Counted from the stretch's first letter, positions 34,801 to 48,721 are shown. The stretch is 64,000 bases of DNA from Oreocharis arfaki (GCA_013398015.1 VZRR01005726.1:1-64000); one strand, 5' to 3'. Numbers and translations: made by a program. Notes: generated from the sequence alone by a model not told the origin.

Positions 34801-37800
34801 AAACCAGTTAGGACATCACTAAGAACCACTTCATGGTTTACACAGCCATAAAAACAGAGTATTCACCCTTGCAATTAATTTCGTAAAGGCGGCCCTGAGC
34901 AAGCACTGTGTGAGAATGCTGATCTTATCAATGGTGGAGCACCAGAGCCCAGCCTGTAAGAGCTCAGCCTGTAAGATCACATCAGTGCTGTCCACATTCT
35001 CAGAAATGAAGAGAGTTTTAAGGGTCATGGCACAGCCAATCCTTATTTTGCTGCTTACTCAAGGTCCAGCACCTTGAATGGTACATGCCACTGAAATGAG
35101 GTTCCTCCACTCAAGGAGCTACTTCAAGGTGGTTCCTTGAGAGCTACTACCAGCACCAGTGATACTGGGAGGATACAAGTGAAACCCCCCTTTCAGTATA
35201 GAGAGAAATCAGTGAAAAAATCCTTTTTAAAATTTTTTCTCTTTTTTTCACACTATCCTATTTTGCTGGCAATCCGGGTAAGATATTTCCTAAAAGTTGT
35301 TCCTATAAATAATCAATCTCCTAAAAGAATTAAACGCACTTGCATTAAAAAAAAAAAAAAATCCTTATTTTCCTAGGAGTATAAATACAAAAAGTTTGTT
35401 TAGGGGATTTGTTTCTATTATAGGTAGGGAAAGCTGAAAAATTGGCAAAAGTCCAGTTTTAAGAGCTTGGAAGAAATTTCAATGTATTTATCTCCCCTTG
35501 ACAAAGTCATGCTATCACTTCCTGTCCATTTTGGCTTACGTGGAAAGTGAATCCACAATCCTTTCTTTCTTTCACATTCCTTAAAAGCTTAGAAAACCTG
35601 CAAATAATCCTATATTTACCCAAATAGATTTTTTTTTGCCATTTGATCCGAAGCAGAAAGGTGAAATTGATATAGCTATTTACAACAACGGAGTTGTAAA
35701 ATGAAATGGATGTGGGCTTAGTAGTAAACATATAGATGTTAATATCATGAGGGTGAAAAGTTGTCAGAGATTTTCTTTATTGAGAAAAGGCCTCTGTTTT
35801 TGATGTTTATTGTGAACATGCCAAAGGAGCAATATTTACTGTGCTTTACTATTTACATACTTTACTCATACATAGGCTAGAAAGCTATAGCTGTTTCTCT
35901 TGCAGATATTTGTAGATAGAAGACTTACAAAAAACCAGAGATGAGTCCTTCCTGAGATTGTTTTTTACTATTACATGAAATTACGTACCCAGCATATAAA
36001 ATCTGATAGGTTCCTATATGATATAAAACAAATACAGCCCACACCCCCATAAACAAGCTAATGGGAAAGAAATATACTTAAATAATCTGCCATTTCTCCC
36101 CAGAACTAGACACTTCTAGACTCTACAAGCTTTTTATTTATGAACTGGGGTCTGGCATAGGCTTTAAGTTTCCCTTAATGGATTGTTTCAGGAAGCAACC
36201 AGGAACACAGGACAAAAACTAATCAGGAGACCAAAGTGGAGCTAAGAATGAGGCGAAGCTCCTGCCAGCTGGTTGGTTTCAGAATTAGTTTCACCTTGCC
36301 TTACAAGCACCTCCACATCAAAAAGCTGACTGAAGGTGTTATTAATAATTGCAGCACTGTATCCCTAACCTAAAGCTCCTGGCTCTAAAGATCCTATTGT
36401 GCTCAGTTGTCTTCCAAGCAAGTCCAGGAAAAAGTGAGAATGAGAAGGTCAAAACCCACCCAGTGTGTACCCTCGGCTTCACCTGCATAAGTGCAAGAGT
36501 ATGAGACACTCTGGTTTCACAAATTGGTGTGTAAAGACGTAAGACCGTCTGGTTCTACAAATTGGCATGTAAAGTTGAGGGAAGACCTGATGGCTCAGCA
36601 GCATATGGCCTCTAGCCTAGTCACTGCTGAAAATCAGGTCTCCTAAAATCCGTGCTGTGTTTCGTTGTGGTTTTGGTGTACAGTTGCTCTCAGCATTCAT
36701 TTTAGTTTTCATGTTTTGATTTAATTAAAGAGTTCAAGTTTCAAAAAATCAAGTGGGAGGCTGAACTGGGAATAGAGTTGGCGGTGAGTCGGGAAGATGT
36801 TAACACGTTCAATGCCCTCTTTCCACCTGCAAGGTGTCTGTTTCAAATACCTTCTCCTGACGCCCACCTTGAAACCCCTCAGGAAGAACGCTGCTTGCTA
36901 ACACAATGACCAGTGGAAACTATTTAATTTCTGCACAGTACAGCAACTCTTCCACACCAGGATCGAGCTACAACAGCAAAAAATACGGGCAAGCTTATTG
37001 TGTTTAGATTGTGGAGGCAACTGTAATTTGCTCAGAAGAGGACCATTAAAATACCTTGAAAAAACAGATTAGAAACAGATATAAAAGCTTTAAAATATGT
37101 TATAAACCCCCAGAAAATAAAAGATTGAATAACTCATACATTCAGCTGTAAGAGTAGAAAAAAGAAATTTAAAATCACACTATCAAAGTGACTAGTGATA
37201 CGGCTTTTTATTGTATCTTAGTAAAGCTTTTTTCAGTGTCAGTGAGATATTTCCACACTCAAACATAATTAATCCAAGAGTGGGGAAGAACAGCTAGAAA
37301 ATATGAACAAATTACAAATTACAGAGAGGTACGTATTTGCCATGCAGAAGTTACTATTGTTATATTTTGAGCTTTGATTCAACTACTAAAAATATTGTAA
37401 TCTTACTTTTCTATAATGTTGTTGAATAAGTCATCAGCATCTCTACCAGAAATCAAATTTATCTGGGTCAGATTTTATGTTTATCATGCATATACTGTTG
37501 TGTTAGTAAAGCTTGAGGAGAAGTTGAATACTCCTGTGAAATCTTAATGCCACCAAGATAAATAATGATCTTCAAAGGTGCCCAGGAAGAACGTGCTCTC
37601 AAAGAGGAGTGTTAAGTGTAGAACTGCACTTTTTGGATTTGTAAGTATGTAATGTGCTGTAATAGTATAATAGAAAGTAACTAACTCTTGTGACCCAGAT
37701 TTGTACCACTTACGGAACTTTTATGAATAGGAGCATGAATCAGATTCTGTTATGACTTGGTTTTCATTGCTTACCTCTTGTCTACACGAAATGTCACACA

Positions 37801-40800
37801 CCTCAGCACAAGTGAAGCCCTGTTTGGCTGCTCTCCTGGAGGCAGCCGGGACCTCCGGGGCTCCACAGCCACCGGACCACGAGGGGGAGCAGAGCTGGGA
37901 TAATATGGCAAGAGAATTATCGCAGGTAATTTCTGCAGAAAAGCAAGGTCCTCCCCCTCATTTGCAGGATGGTGTAATAATTTAACTCAGCCCTGTTTTG
38001 CAAGCCAAATAAGAGCATGGCAGACAATGTGCAGGATAAGCTTATCCAGAGACAAAAAGCCAGCAAGCCTGCAGTTCAGGCAGCAGTGTAAACACGCTCC
38101 TCTGTCTGATCAGGTGTCCAGCCACGGCATCAGTAGGGAGAGAAACACCTGTTTGTATGCTGCTGATGATCAAGTAAGTGGAGTTTTATTCAGGAATACT
38201 GGACTTCTTTTAGTCCATGCACTGGTATGACATCTCTATGAGGTGGAGAATATGTTTGGGAAGCCACCCTCCTCTTTTGACTGGAGCCTGAGTAAAGAAC
38301 TGTCTGCATTCTTGGTGGAAGAATATGTGATTGCTCATCTACCAGTGATGAACTGAATGAGCAAAAGATTAAGGTGGGAGGGATGGCTGGGGTTCTTTAG
38401 CCCAAATACCTGCTCACTGCAGGGTTAACACCAAAACTGTGTCAGGCTGCTTGGGGCCTTTCAGGCAAAGGTTGTGCATCTCCAAGGGTGTTTATCTCTG
38501 CATATGTGAGGAAGAATAAGGGAGTGTCCCCTGCTTCTTCTGTGTATGAAAACTCAGATCTACACCTTGTCTCTATCAGCTTCCTTCATTCCCTTGCCCA
38601 TGTTATTCTTCTCAAGAGAGAAAGATAACCAGCTTGACTACTTTGTGCAGTCAGGTCCTCTGGTCTCTAAGATAGGGGTGGCTGCTTTTTTTGATCCAGA
38701 GGAATCACTTGTGCTCCTTCACAGGAATTTAAAATATCTACTTAAAATAAAATCTGAGTTTCTGAATGAAAAATGTCCATATACAATACTAATTTAACAG
38801 CTTAAACCACTAAATGATAGGAGTCTATTTTCTGCAGAAAAACGATCTGAAGTCAGCTGTTTGAAATATTCTAAGATAATTGCTGGTGGAGTAGAGCCAG
38901 AAAACCTTCTAAGATAAAAATAAAAACACTAGAATATTTAACTGTGGTCATGCAGGTGAGAATAAGGGTCTACAGAACTGTCATAGATTATTCTTACTTA
39001 GAGTTGTAGGGATAGTGGATAAAAGGAGTGAATCAGAGACCACAGAACAAGAGCAAGTTCCTCCTTTGGACTGAAGTGGGGCTTGTTGCAAAGCACATTT
39101 GAGGCCTCTGGAAGACCTACACATCCAGGTTATTATGATACCTTACTGAAAGCCAGTTCAGGATGCACAGATCCAAGTTATCAGTACCAAAGGGACGCTT
39201 TGATAATTCTGGAAGTAATATCAAGTGAGAAACTCCAGAGATTATTTCTAGGTTCTGTTTCATTCATCATCTGTAAGGACATTTAACAGCACAATGGTGA
39301 AACTCTTTCTAAAATATGAGGAGCAGCAAACACAGTAAACAATTTGTAAGAATCATACGAGACAGTTCTGTCTGAACTGCAGTTCAAAAGAAGCACGTCC
39401 CAACTCAGCCTTGGGAGTGCCCTTTGACTTTCCCAACAGCACATCAAAACAAGAGCTGGTGCACAGCCTTCCTCCTCACTTCCCTCACCACAAGCCCACA
39501 CAGCTGTAGGAGGAAAGCCCAGGTGTGTTGTGTGGTGATATCTTCCAGCTAGATACCTAATCACAGTGATACTCAAAACAGGATACTGGGAAATTGAAGG
39601 AAAAAATATGCCCTGCAATTCAGAAATACTCAGAGGGACAAGAAAGACAGGATAAGATTCAGCCCAAAGACATGCTGAGAGTGAGCTGAAAAGATGCAGT
39701 TATCTTTTTACCACCAAAATGCATGCCAGAGCAGGATGCTCACTGGGAAGCCATGACAGTGAGAGGCTGTGGAAATGTAAATCATAGAATCACAGAATAT
39801 GATTGTAAACAAAACATAAAAAGCTTTTTTAAATTAAGTTCTTTCAGTTTTGTTTATTTGTTTTTTGTTCAGGATCTGTTTGTTTCAGTTGTTTGTTGTT
39901 CGTGTTTTTGTTTGTGTTTTTCTACTAGAGACTCGGAGAATCAGTTTTGACCAACAATTTCCAAAGACAAAACCCAAACTTGTGATGCACAAACAGAATA
40001 ACACTGTCAATTAAACACTCGGCAGAGTTGCATGAAAACGCACGTGTGGTACTCACTCTACTGGCTACAGTCCCTGTGTAGATTCCCTCTTTTTCCCTTT
40101 GGATCTGCATTTTGGTGCAGAAGACACACGGGAAAGCAATCTAGCAGAGCTTTTACAGACACCAGCAAAGTTCTAGGCATTTCGTGTTTTTACTTCTGTG
40201 TGCTCCCACTTGTTTATAGATTTTCTTCAGATCCTGATCCTGCTGTAACATTAGATCATATTTTGGTTCACTATCATCGTACACATTCTGACTGTGAGCT
40301 ACACTAGGTGATCTCCAACCTGAAAAACCACAAAACAATACATATGATTTCTGACCACCAATATCTGGAAAAATCCATTTTCTGATCTCCATCTGCCAAC
40401 ATTACCAGGGGGAGAAAAAGAAATAAATTTTTTTTAGGCCATCTTCTCCAGCAAACCCCTGTAAATTTCTTCCTGCCTGCTCCTTAGATCAAATGTTCTG
40501 AGTATCTGCACACCAGTGAAATGGAGACAGAGCATCCCAAGGCTCTTCACTCCAGAACTTGTCACTTCTGGGATTTTACAGATGCAAACTCTGGTAGCCC
40601 TGAGGAACCAAATGTCAGGCCTCAACACCAATTTTTTTTCCCCCTGAGGAAGGACTTGAGCTCCTGGCCTGCCCTAGAGCCTTATCCTCCAGTTGCAAAT
40701 AGTTCTTCTCCATTTCACATCTATGTAGACTTTGCCTATGTTGTCCTATCACAGAGAAGTTAGCTGTGGGTCTGGCTGCCCCACTGCTACATCACAGACT

Positions 40801-41169
40801 GAAGAAGGCACAGAACTGTACAAATGCACACTGAAATGGATACATTCCCCCAGTGCAAACTCAAGGTATGGGCTGTAGACCAGAAAATCTCATACGAGTC
40901 ATTCAAAGGTGGGGGAAACATGGGCGTAAAAGTCTGAGATTTAGCACTGCAGACTGGTAGAGAGAACTTTAGACAGGATTAAACAGGAACAAATTTAAGA
41001 TATAACTACTGTGAATGCCATTAACACTTGAATTATTTGCACCTATATTTTGTTTCATATGCTACATAAAATTTAAAGCTTAGTATTGTAACCATTTGTT
41101 CTGAAATTTCTCTTGCCTGTGTTCAGATGCCTTGGGATAGACCTTGCTTTCTCAAGATGTACGATTTGA
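31889..41169. other. Long non-coding stretch between the receptor and EPHA1
   Basis: About 9.3 kb, mostly AT-rich, with no recognisable exon, RNA gene or second receptor (no MAYDRYVAIC- or KAFSTC-type motif in any frame). It contains a 38-bp tandem duplication near 36503, a possible CR1 remnant near 33575-33630 and a short CR1-tail-like string near 39780. A function as regulatory DNA is possible but not shown. Confidence 0.55.
36503..36575 (+). repeat. 38-bp tandem duplication, diverged
   Basis: Two units sharing GTCTGGTT-type starts and ACAAATTGG(T/C)(G/A)TGTAAAG are spaced 38 bp apart with several differences. Confidence 0.65.
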
Positions 41170-41345
41170 GAATCACAGAATTCACTGACAGATTAGATGC
41201 AAGGCCCCTCAAAGAGTCCATAGTCCCAAATGCTGCTCAGAGCAGGGCTGACTCCAGAGGTGGATATGTTGTTCATGGCTGTGTCCTGGCAAATCTGGAA
41301 CATCTCCAAGGGTGGAGATCCCCCAGCTTCTCTAAGCAACCTGAC
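41170..41345 (-). mobile_element. CR1 3' portion, minus strand, diverged
   Basis: The plus strand shows CAGAGCAGGGCTGACTCCAG and CATCTCCAAGGGTGGAGATC then CTTCTCTAAGCAACCTG in the order expected for a reversed CR1 3' UTR. The copy is old and incomplete. Confidence 0.75.
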
Positions 41346-41823
41346 AAGGTCCTTTCTTTAGCCTTCCTTGGGGAGGAGGAGGAAGAGAGCAGGAGGAATG
41401 CAGCCGTACAGCAAGAGTGAGTGTAATAATACCATCTGTATTTTGCGGGGAGGGGTGTAATAGCTTTGTATGGGTGGGAGTAGCATCCATGATGAATGGC
41501 AGAAGAGATAGAACAAAGGCAAGTTCTTTCATATTTATGAGCCTCAGGAAGAAAACTGAGAGTCCCATGAGGTCTTCCTACACAGAGAAAGAATCCTTCT
41601 AGTTTGCTTCCTCTCCCGTGACTTCTTTCTTGCTGAAAAGCAGGCACCATCCATCAATGCTGAGGAGCTTGCTAAATGGAAAACAGTAATTCTGCCAGAC
41701 AAAGTGGTATTGCTGTTGGTCTGTGACGTACTTGGGAAAGAAATGGGCTGCTGTCCCTGTGTACAGATGGATTTCCTAAATATGTGCAGTGAGGATGGCT
41801 CAGTGGTATTAGCCTCATTATCA

Positions 41824-42065
41824 CAGATCACAGAATCACAGAATGGTTTGTGCTGGAGAAGACCTTGAAGATCATCCGTTTCCAACTGCTCTGCCATGGG
41901 GGTTGGAACGAGACCTCCCGCTAGACCAGATTGCTCCAGGTCCCCATCCAACCTGGCCTTGAACAATTCTAGGGATGGAATAGCCACAACTTCCCTGGGC
42001 AACCTGTTCCAGTGCTTCACCACCCTGAAGAACTTCTTCCTAAAATCTCAGTTTAAAGCCATTGC
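41824..42065 (-). mobile_element. CR1 3' end, minus strand, abutting the EPHA1 CpG island
   Basis: The sequence starts with the reversed 3' terminus (ATCACAGAATCACAGAATGG) and continues through GGGCAACCTGTTCCAGTGC to CTCAGTTTAAAGCCATTG. It ends abruptly where the GC-rich sequence CCGGGGCCGGCGGG begins. The truncation point is about 390 bp upstream of the EPHA1 start codon. Confidence 0.88.
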
Positions 42066-42560
42066 CGGGGCCGGCGGGACCGGGAAGGCTGGCGAGGGCT
42101 GCCCAGGAGGTGGCAATCGGGAGCCTCTTACGGGAGTGGAGCAAAGGTGGAGGGAGGCTCCCAGGAAAGAGGTGGCTGCCTTTAAGGTGGGTTTATTTGC
42201 CTGCCAGATGGGAAGTCTGTGACCAGCCCCTTAGAACAGGTAAAGGCAGTAAGGCTTCTCCACCCACCGCCTTGATCTTTCATCACCACCGTGGGCCAGG
42301 CGGGCGCTTGTGCAACGTGCGCGCCGCGCTCGGGAGGCTGCGGGAGAGGCCCATGCGCTGCCCGCAGCAGCCCGGGCACGGAGGCCTGAGCCGGCGGGGG
42401 CTGCGAGCCGGGCCCCCTCTCCGGCCAGCCCGGGGCTGAGCACCTGCAGCGGCGGGATGGAGCTCTCCCTCGGGCTCCTTCTCCTCTGGGCTCTCCTTCC
42501 TCCCGAGGCGCACGGGAAAGAAGGTAAGCGTGGGACCCGCCGCCGGTCCCTCTGCCTGCA
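42062..42560 (+). promoter_or_regulatory. EPHA1: CpG island / promoter region of EPHA1
   Basis: GC content and CpG density rise sharply here against AT-rich surroundings (for example GTGCGCGCCGCGCTCGGG at 42317). The island spans the inferred 5' UTR, exon 1 and the start of intron 1. There is no obvious TATA box, consistent with a dispersed CpG-island promoter. The start site cannot be placed from sequence alone. An upstream ATG at 42353 would matter only if transcription starts before it. Confidence 0.7.
42457..42523 (+). CDS. EPHA1: EPHA1 exon 1: signal peptide
   Basis: The first coding exon of an Eph receptor tyrosine kinase, which binds GPI-anchored ephrin-A ligands at cell contacts. It encodes 22 codons plus one base (phase 1). 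Residues 1-20 form a signal peptide with a Leu-rich core (LSLGLLLLWALL) and likely cleavage after EAHG. The start has a strong context (GGCGGGATGG). The donor GTAAGC at 42524 is consensus. Mammalian EPHA1 has the same layout: a short leader ending in KE before the first intron. The identification rests on the downstream exons; alone this exon would be unassignable. Confidence 0.88.
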
Positions 42561-45500
42561 GGGCTGGGCTGGGGCGCGCAGGGAGAGCGACCTCGCTGAG
42601 GGGCAGGGAACGGGACCTGGCTCTGACCCTGGTCCCTGCGGCTCCAGGGACACCTCAGAGCTGCTGGGGTGTCAGGGAAGGGCAGCCGGGTGTGCGGGGA
42701 CCACGGCCTGGCAAATCCCATCCGAATCTCGGGGGCTCAGTAAACGAGCCCAGGTGTGTTCTCCCCCTCCTTCACCTCCTCTTAGCTAAAGCTCAAATGC
42801 CTCGGCATATCCAGCGATCCGAGAGAATTCTGCCCCTGTTTCCTTCAAACACGGGCCTTGCAGATAACAAGTTTAAACACAAATTCAGAAAGTTTCTTCT
42901 CTCCTTTGGCAACACCCCCGCAGTTTCCTCAGGAAGCCCTCTTAGGAGTTAACCCTTGTGAGCAAGCGGAGAGTCATTTTATCGGAGAGTCTTTTACCTA
43001 CCCTAGTTCTGGAAGACGGAGCTGGGCTTTAAAATTTCCTCTTCCACCTCTTCAGGCTTCCATGTTTCCCTCCTCTGTACCACTTACTCCCTTTTATTAG
43101 ATGTTGTGATTTTTTTTCCTTCCATCTTGGTAGTTGCACAGTGGTTATGAAACATGGGAGAATGGTAACTTTATAATAGAGAGGTGAGGGAACTGTAAAT
43201 CTCTGCTCTGTTCCCTACCTCCTCCTGCAGTCGATTCCTGCCAGGGACTTCTGTTTTGTACAGCAAGAGGTGTTGGAGCTTTTTCATCCCAAGGACAGTC
43301 CTCCTTCGCTTCTCCAGGCTCTCGATTGAGGGGACTTTTTCGTAACCGGCCGTTTCAGCCACGGGCTCATCCCAGATTCTGCGAGTGCTGAGTGATCTTT
43401 TAAAGCGTCCTTGACAAGCACGTTTCTATGAAGGATCCAGCTACGTGGATGCAGCTGGCAGACATCACGTAGAGGGCCAGCCTGAGTGAGAAGTAATACC
43501 GGGTGGCACCACGCAGGCTTTGGTTTCCAGAAGCGTGTGACCAGTAGTTGGCAGTGAGAGTCAGGGACCCGTCTGCCAGCTTCTCCCCTATCTCAGCCAT
43601 CTCATTTGGGCTGTGTCTGTGATCCACTCTTCCTTAACTTGTCTGTCAGGGAAACAGCTCATTTTCCTGGTGTCCTCTCTTATCTGAAGCCTTTCTTCTT
43701 TTTGGGGACACCTCCGCCCCTGTGGCTGGACAGCCACGTGAGATTCCTAGCAGCAAGGCTGTGGACCAGAGGGCTCGTAGTCCTTGAGTACTTGTATTCC
43801 TCTGCTTTTGCAGTCTTACTGACTCAGTCTTCCTTTCCATGGAGAATCCCTGTTGTGGGATTCACTTGGAGAAGTTCTTCTTGGCAATGGACTTTTTCCC
43901 TCCAGTGGGCACTCATCAGCTGAAGGAGCTGCCATTGCTGACAGTGCAGAGCATGGCACATGGGCTCTGCCAGGTTCCTGTCCCAGTCACTTCCAAGTTC
44001 CTTTTCCCTTGCTCTGCTAGAGCTTGCCATGCAGCCCCTCTCACTTCCACATTGCTGCTTCAGTCCTGAAGAGGATGGGATGGGATAGATGTTATCTGGG
44101 TGATGGTTCTGGCAGGACAGGCTACCTCACCCTCGGAGTTTTTGGAGCTAACCACAGAAGAATACTATCTCAAATAAAGAGATTGAGAGTAGAGGGGGAG
44201 TGAATGAGGAGCCTTGTCTGGACAGGGAGTCTGTGGCTACGAAGGTTTTGCCATATGACCATACTGTGAGCACTTCAAACTTGCAAAACCTGGATTCCTG
44301 CTTTTCCCTTCTCCCAATCCTGAAAGGGTGTTTCAGAGGTGAGAACAGCAGCGCAATCCCTCTTATCTCTGGTTCTGGGCCCACAGCCTGCTTCCTCATT
44401 CCACATGACTCTTGCTGATCCGCACTTTACACTATTACTTATAGTTGGCAGGGAGTATTTGTAAAACAGTCAGATGAGGGGGAGGAAACCTGGTTATTTA
44501 AATGCCATTTAAAAATCTCCTCACTCCTACCTTTCACCCCCAAATTCTTTTCTGAGATGTTTAGAAACGACCCCCCTGAATACACCCACAGGAATCTAAA
44601 AGGGAATCCAAAGAATTTTTCCTGTTTCCTATGTTCCCAAGCTGGGACTTCAATAGGTGCACAGAAACCAGTAGTCTGTTCTGGCAGCACCGGCAGACCC
44701 AAAGGCAGGCACGAAGCTGCACATCCCACAGTATGTCTTCTTCCAACTCCTCTGCTTTCTCGATGTTTGCCTACAAAGTGACACATTTTTAACAGTGTCT
44801 TCAGATCAAGACTTCAGGCCAAACTGTGATCGCATTTTCAAATTCCTTTGAGGGCTAAAAATGAACATGCCAATGATTTTCTCCTTTGTCACACGACTGC
44901 AGCAGCACGGCTTAACGCAGCCGTGCAACTCTGCAGAAGGTGGCTGTGCTATGGCAAGAGCCATTACGCTCTCTTGATGTCCTGGCCAAAAAAGTCGGAG
45001 GGCGGGGAGAGGGTTAAAGGATTTCTAGGCCACCGTCAGGTGGTGGATGGTCTGAGTCAGAAGCGGGGGGCTCATAAATTTGCACAACTGATGCATCTCA
45101 TGGCTTTTGGGTACTGTGAGAATGGAAAGTCCCTTCTACAACTTCACACTGCATCTGTACTTTCCCACTGTGTTTCAAGTACTGAATAGTCCCTCCAGGC
45201 GACACTGATTGATCTTTTGTGTTGGTAATTTATTTGATTGCCTTCCTCTTCATCCATTTAGTCTGCTGCCTTCCTATTTCAAGGAAAGACGTGTTCAGCT
45301 GCTAATGCTGGGTTCCCATTTGAATAGACTTCAGCCTCCTTCTTCCTTTTTGGGGCAGTTTTAGGAAGTGATAAAATTTGTCAGGGTTGCATTTTTTGGA
45401 TGTGTGTAGGAGGGGGTCTCATATATTAGTAAAACCTTTTAACTCCTGACTAAGTGCCCTGTCTTGTATCTTTCCATCCTTCCTCTAGTCATGCTTTTGG

Positions 45501-45641
45501 AAGGTGAAAGGTTTCAAAGAATGGGAGGTCAAGAGAGGAAATGCAGGCTTTACCTTCTTTGACAAAACAAGGATGAAACCATTCCATGAGCCTTATTAGT
45601 TGTGTCACTGATCTACTTTTTCCCTCTCTTCTGGTTTTCAG
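42524..45641 (+). other. EPHA1: EPHA1 intron 1
   Basis: A 3.1-kb GT-AG intron from GTAAGC to TTTTCAG. I see no other gene or well-preserved repeat in it. The first few dozen bases belong to the CpG island. Confidence 0.8.
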
Positions 45642-45709
45642 TGGATCTACTTGACACAAGCACTGCACAGGGTGAACTGGGCTGGCTTCCAGACCCTCCA
45701 GAAGTAGGG
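45642..45709 (+). CDS. EPHA1: EPHA1 exon 2: start of the ligand-binding domain
   Basis: A 68-bp exon that restores the frame from exon 1 (phase 1 in, phase 0 out). It encodes residues 23-45 of the precursor. The segment reads VDLLDTSTAQGELGW then LPDPPEVG, the conserved Eph opening (LLDTxxxxxELGW) with EPHA1-type wording. The acceptor is a good pyrimidine tract ending TTTTCAG; the donor is GTGAGT at 45710. The exon size matches exon 2 of other Eph genes. Confidence 0.92.
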
Positions 45710-48700
45710 GTGAGTACACACATTCAAGGAAGGGGAGCCATTGGCAGTACTGAATGATGGAAAAATATAACCCATGTTGAAATTTCACCCTACCTCTGGA
45801 AACCTAGCTTCTGAAACTCCACCTCCTCCTGGTCATTTTATGCTTTATAAGTCTCCCTCCCTTCACCTGTGCAGTCTCACACCTGGCCAGCTTTTTAAGG
45901 ACTGATGCCTATTGACTTCCAATAATGTGATTAAACATATCCTTGAAATATAGTGTTTCCATGAAGTAATAAAGCAATGAAGAAAGAGGAGAAAATCAAA
46001 TCCTCACCCAGTTTTTCATTCTGTCATGTTGCAAATGAATCTCATGTCTTTTTTTTTTCCAGGCAAATAGGCAGAACAAAAATGTCTCTGTCTCAGAGTG
46101 TCTCAAGAAATCAGAAACACATGATAAGTTTCTTAATTCAGCAGCTGACTGAAGAAATAACTGTTAACTCATGGGGCAGCAATCTGCCCTTGTGGGTGGG
46201 CTGCAAGATTCTAGGACTTTACACCAAGCTGTGGTGTTTGTTCCACACAGCTGGCAATGAGAGAGGAATTCCCCTTTGTTTTGTGACTGTAAAACTGAGT
46301 TGATGGAAGTGCTTCAAAAATGTGCTCCTGAAACCACTGCAAAATTGGACCCCGAAAGACAGCTGAGCCCTCAGCTATTTTTGTACAAGGACAGCTATTT
46401 TGTATGAAGTGTAGTTGGGCAGCCCCTCTGGTGTCACAACCTACATTAGTGAAGGTGGTTTCCTTTGTAGCAGCGGTGCTGTGGGAGTGGTGGATGGAAG
46501 GCACAAAGAAAAGGGAATTTAGGGACTACGCTGCGGTACTTAGGACATATGTTAATACATAATTTCAGTTCCTCATCCACGCTCTTGTCTTTGTAGCAAG
46601 TCCCAAGCTCTCATGCGGAGTGTTTTCACCCTTCCTGTTCTAAAGCAGACCTGGGTTCAGCCTGTTCCTAACTCATTTTCATAGCTTTCCTCTGTAATGC
46701 GCTGTGGCTGGTTTAAATCCGCCCCAGCCTCCTCCTCCTCCTCCCGGTAGCCTTGCTGGGTGAAGTAGAGCCAGACAGTGAGGTTCTCCTGTACTGGCAT
46801 AACTGCATTTGTTTCATTAGTTAAGCTGTTTTGGTTATTATTAGTCGTATTATTATACCCTGCTCAAAACAGGTGCCCCAGTGAGACATACATGTAGATC
46901 ATGTTTTGCCCATTGTTCCCTTTGTTGTCTCATCAACTGCCTGTGTGGTAATTTTACCCCAATTCTAGGCTCCAGGCATGTTCAGGATGAAGTTTGCCTC
47001 TTGAAAAGATTGGGAAAAACCACTGAAAAGTGCATTCTGAAAAAAAAATCTGATAGAAAGGAAATAAAACCTTTATTACAGACCATCTGAGTGTTGCACA
47101 GTAGATTCACAGCGGTGTGAGGCGTTGGCACATCCTTCTGCTTGTGCTGCATTTGCTTTTTAAAATATGTATATTCAAAATATAGTTGTAACTGAGAATT
47201 GTTGAAAATTGTAGGGAACGTGGCCTGAGAGAAATCAAAACTAACAGATCAGGATACGGATGACTGGTAAAACAACAGAGGATGAAGAATAGATTCATTG
47301 ACTTCTCATGAGTGACTCTTTTGAGGAGATTTGTCTAATTACGTCATTTCCCAAAAACTGTTAGGTGGAAGTCCAACAAATTGCCACAAGCAAAAAGGGA
47401 ACAATGGCTGATTCTCTTGTAATCAGAACTTTGAACAGGTGTTTCTGAAACCATTCCCTCAAAATGAAGATGTAAATATGTTCAAAAAAGAACGGAAATT
47501 AATTCAGAACATTTTTTAACAAAAAAGAGCCAAGATTAGTACTGAATAATCTGACTCAGTTGATTAGTAACAGGCTGGAAACACGTGAGCTGTATTGCAC
47601 ACTGAGCTGAAGGGTGTACTTCATGTAACACCGCCACTTGTAGCTAACCTCAGATGCCAGAGATCTCCCATCAGTGAGCTGGATTTGTGTCAATATACTT
47701 ATCGCACGGGGGAGGAATTTGCTGTGGGGAATTTTCATGCTTTACATGGACAAGGCCCCCGAGGCATAGCCCAGAAGAGGCTGGCTAAGTCTGTGGAGTC
47801 AGAACTACACCTTTGTTTTCTCCTCACTTCTAGCCAATGGCAGAGGATGAAGTGGCTTGCCAGGTGTGGTTGTTTCATGGTCAGACCGTGGCTGTATCCA
47901 GTGTAGACAATGCTCCCGCTAACACACGGGCTCAGCCTGAGAGCACCGCTCAGTTTTGGACAGCACTCCGGGAGTTCAGAACTTCTGCACTACAATAGCC
48001 AGCATCTTGCCCAAGCTTAAAGCTAGTCTTTGAGTGAAAGCTTCTGTACTTTAAGTAAACTGTCTGTAGAGTTTTGTTTGTTGAAAGGTTTGTGCTAGCT
48101 TGCTTTGTAGTAGCTATTTAGAAACGGCTTCTTTCATTTTAGGCTACTGTTGGAAACTAGGCTTCTAAAAAGGCAGACTGTAGTTCCTATAATCCTTTCT
48201 TATCTGCCTTACCACCCACCACCCCCCTCCTCCATCATCTAACATATTCCTTGATAATTCTTTTTTGGCTTTGAAGTTTTGCCACAGCAATACAGGTGGG
48301 CATAGAGAGGCGTATTACAGTACTAGGGGAGGATTTCCACCTTTTTAACATATATTAGAGAGCCAATGATAGCCACTTACGAAGGTGTCAGGAGTACAGA
48401 ATTCACTTGCTGCCACATTTCTTTAAGACTCCTCGTGCTGCACAAACAGCCTAGCTACCTGAACTGGTTTCAGAAACCACTGAAACTGTTCAAAAAGGAC
48501 CTCTCAAATCCAATCGTGAACAAATTCAGCTATCAGACACAGTGGCATTGCCTCTTGGCAGCTTGTAAAATAACATTATAAAAAGTTATTAATCATTAAT
48601 TTGCTTTCCACTATAATTGCATCAGCTGTGAACAGACTGTGACGAGGAATCATGCCTTCCTCTTGCATTTGGCTTTTAATAGACAAGGCCCTAAGCCACC

Positions 48701-48721
48701 CAGCCTGGCTTTGAAGTCAGC

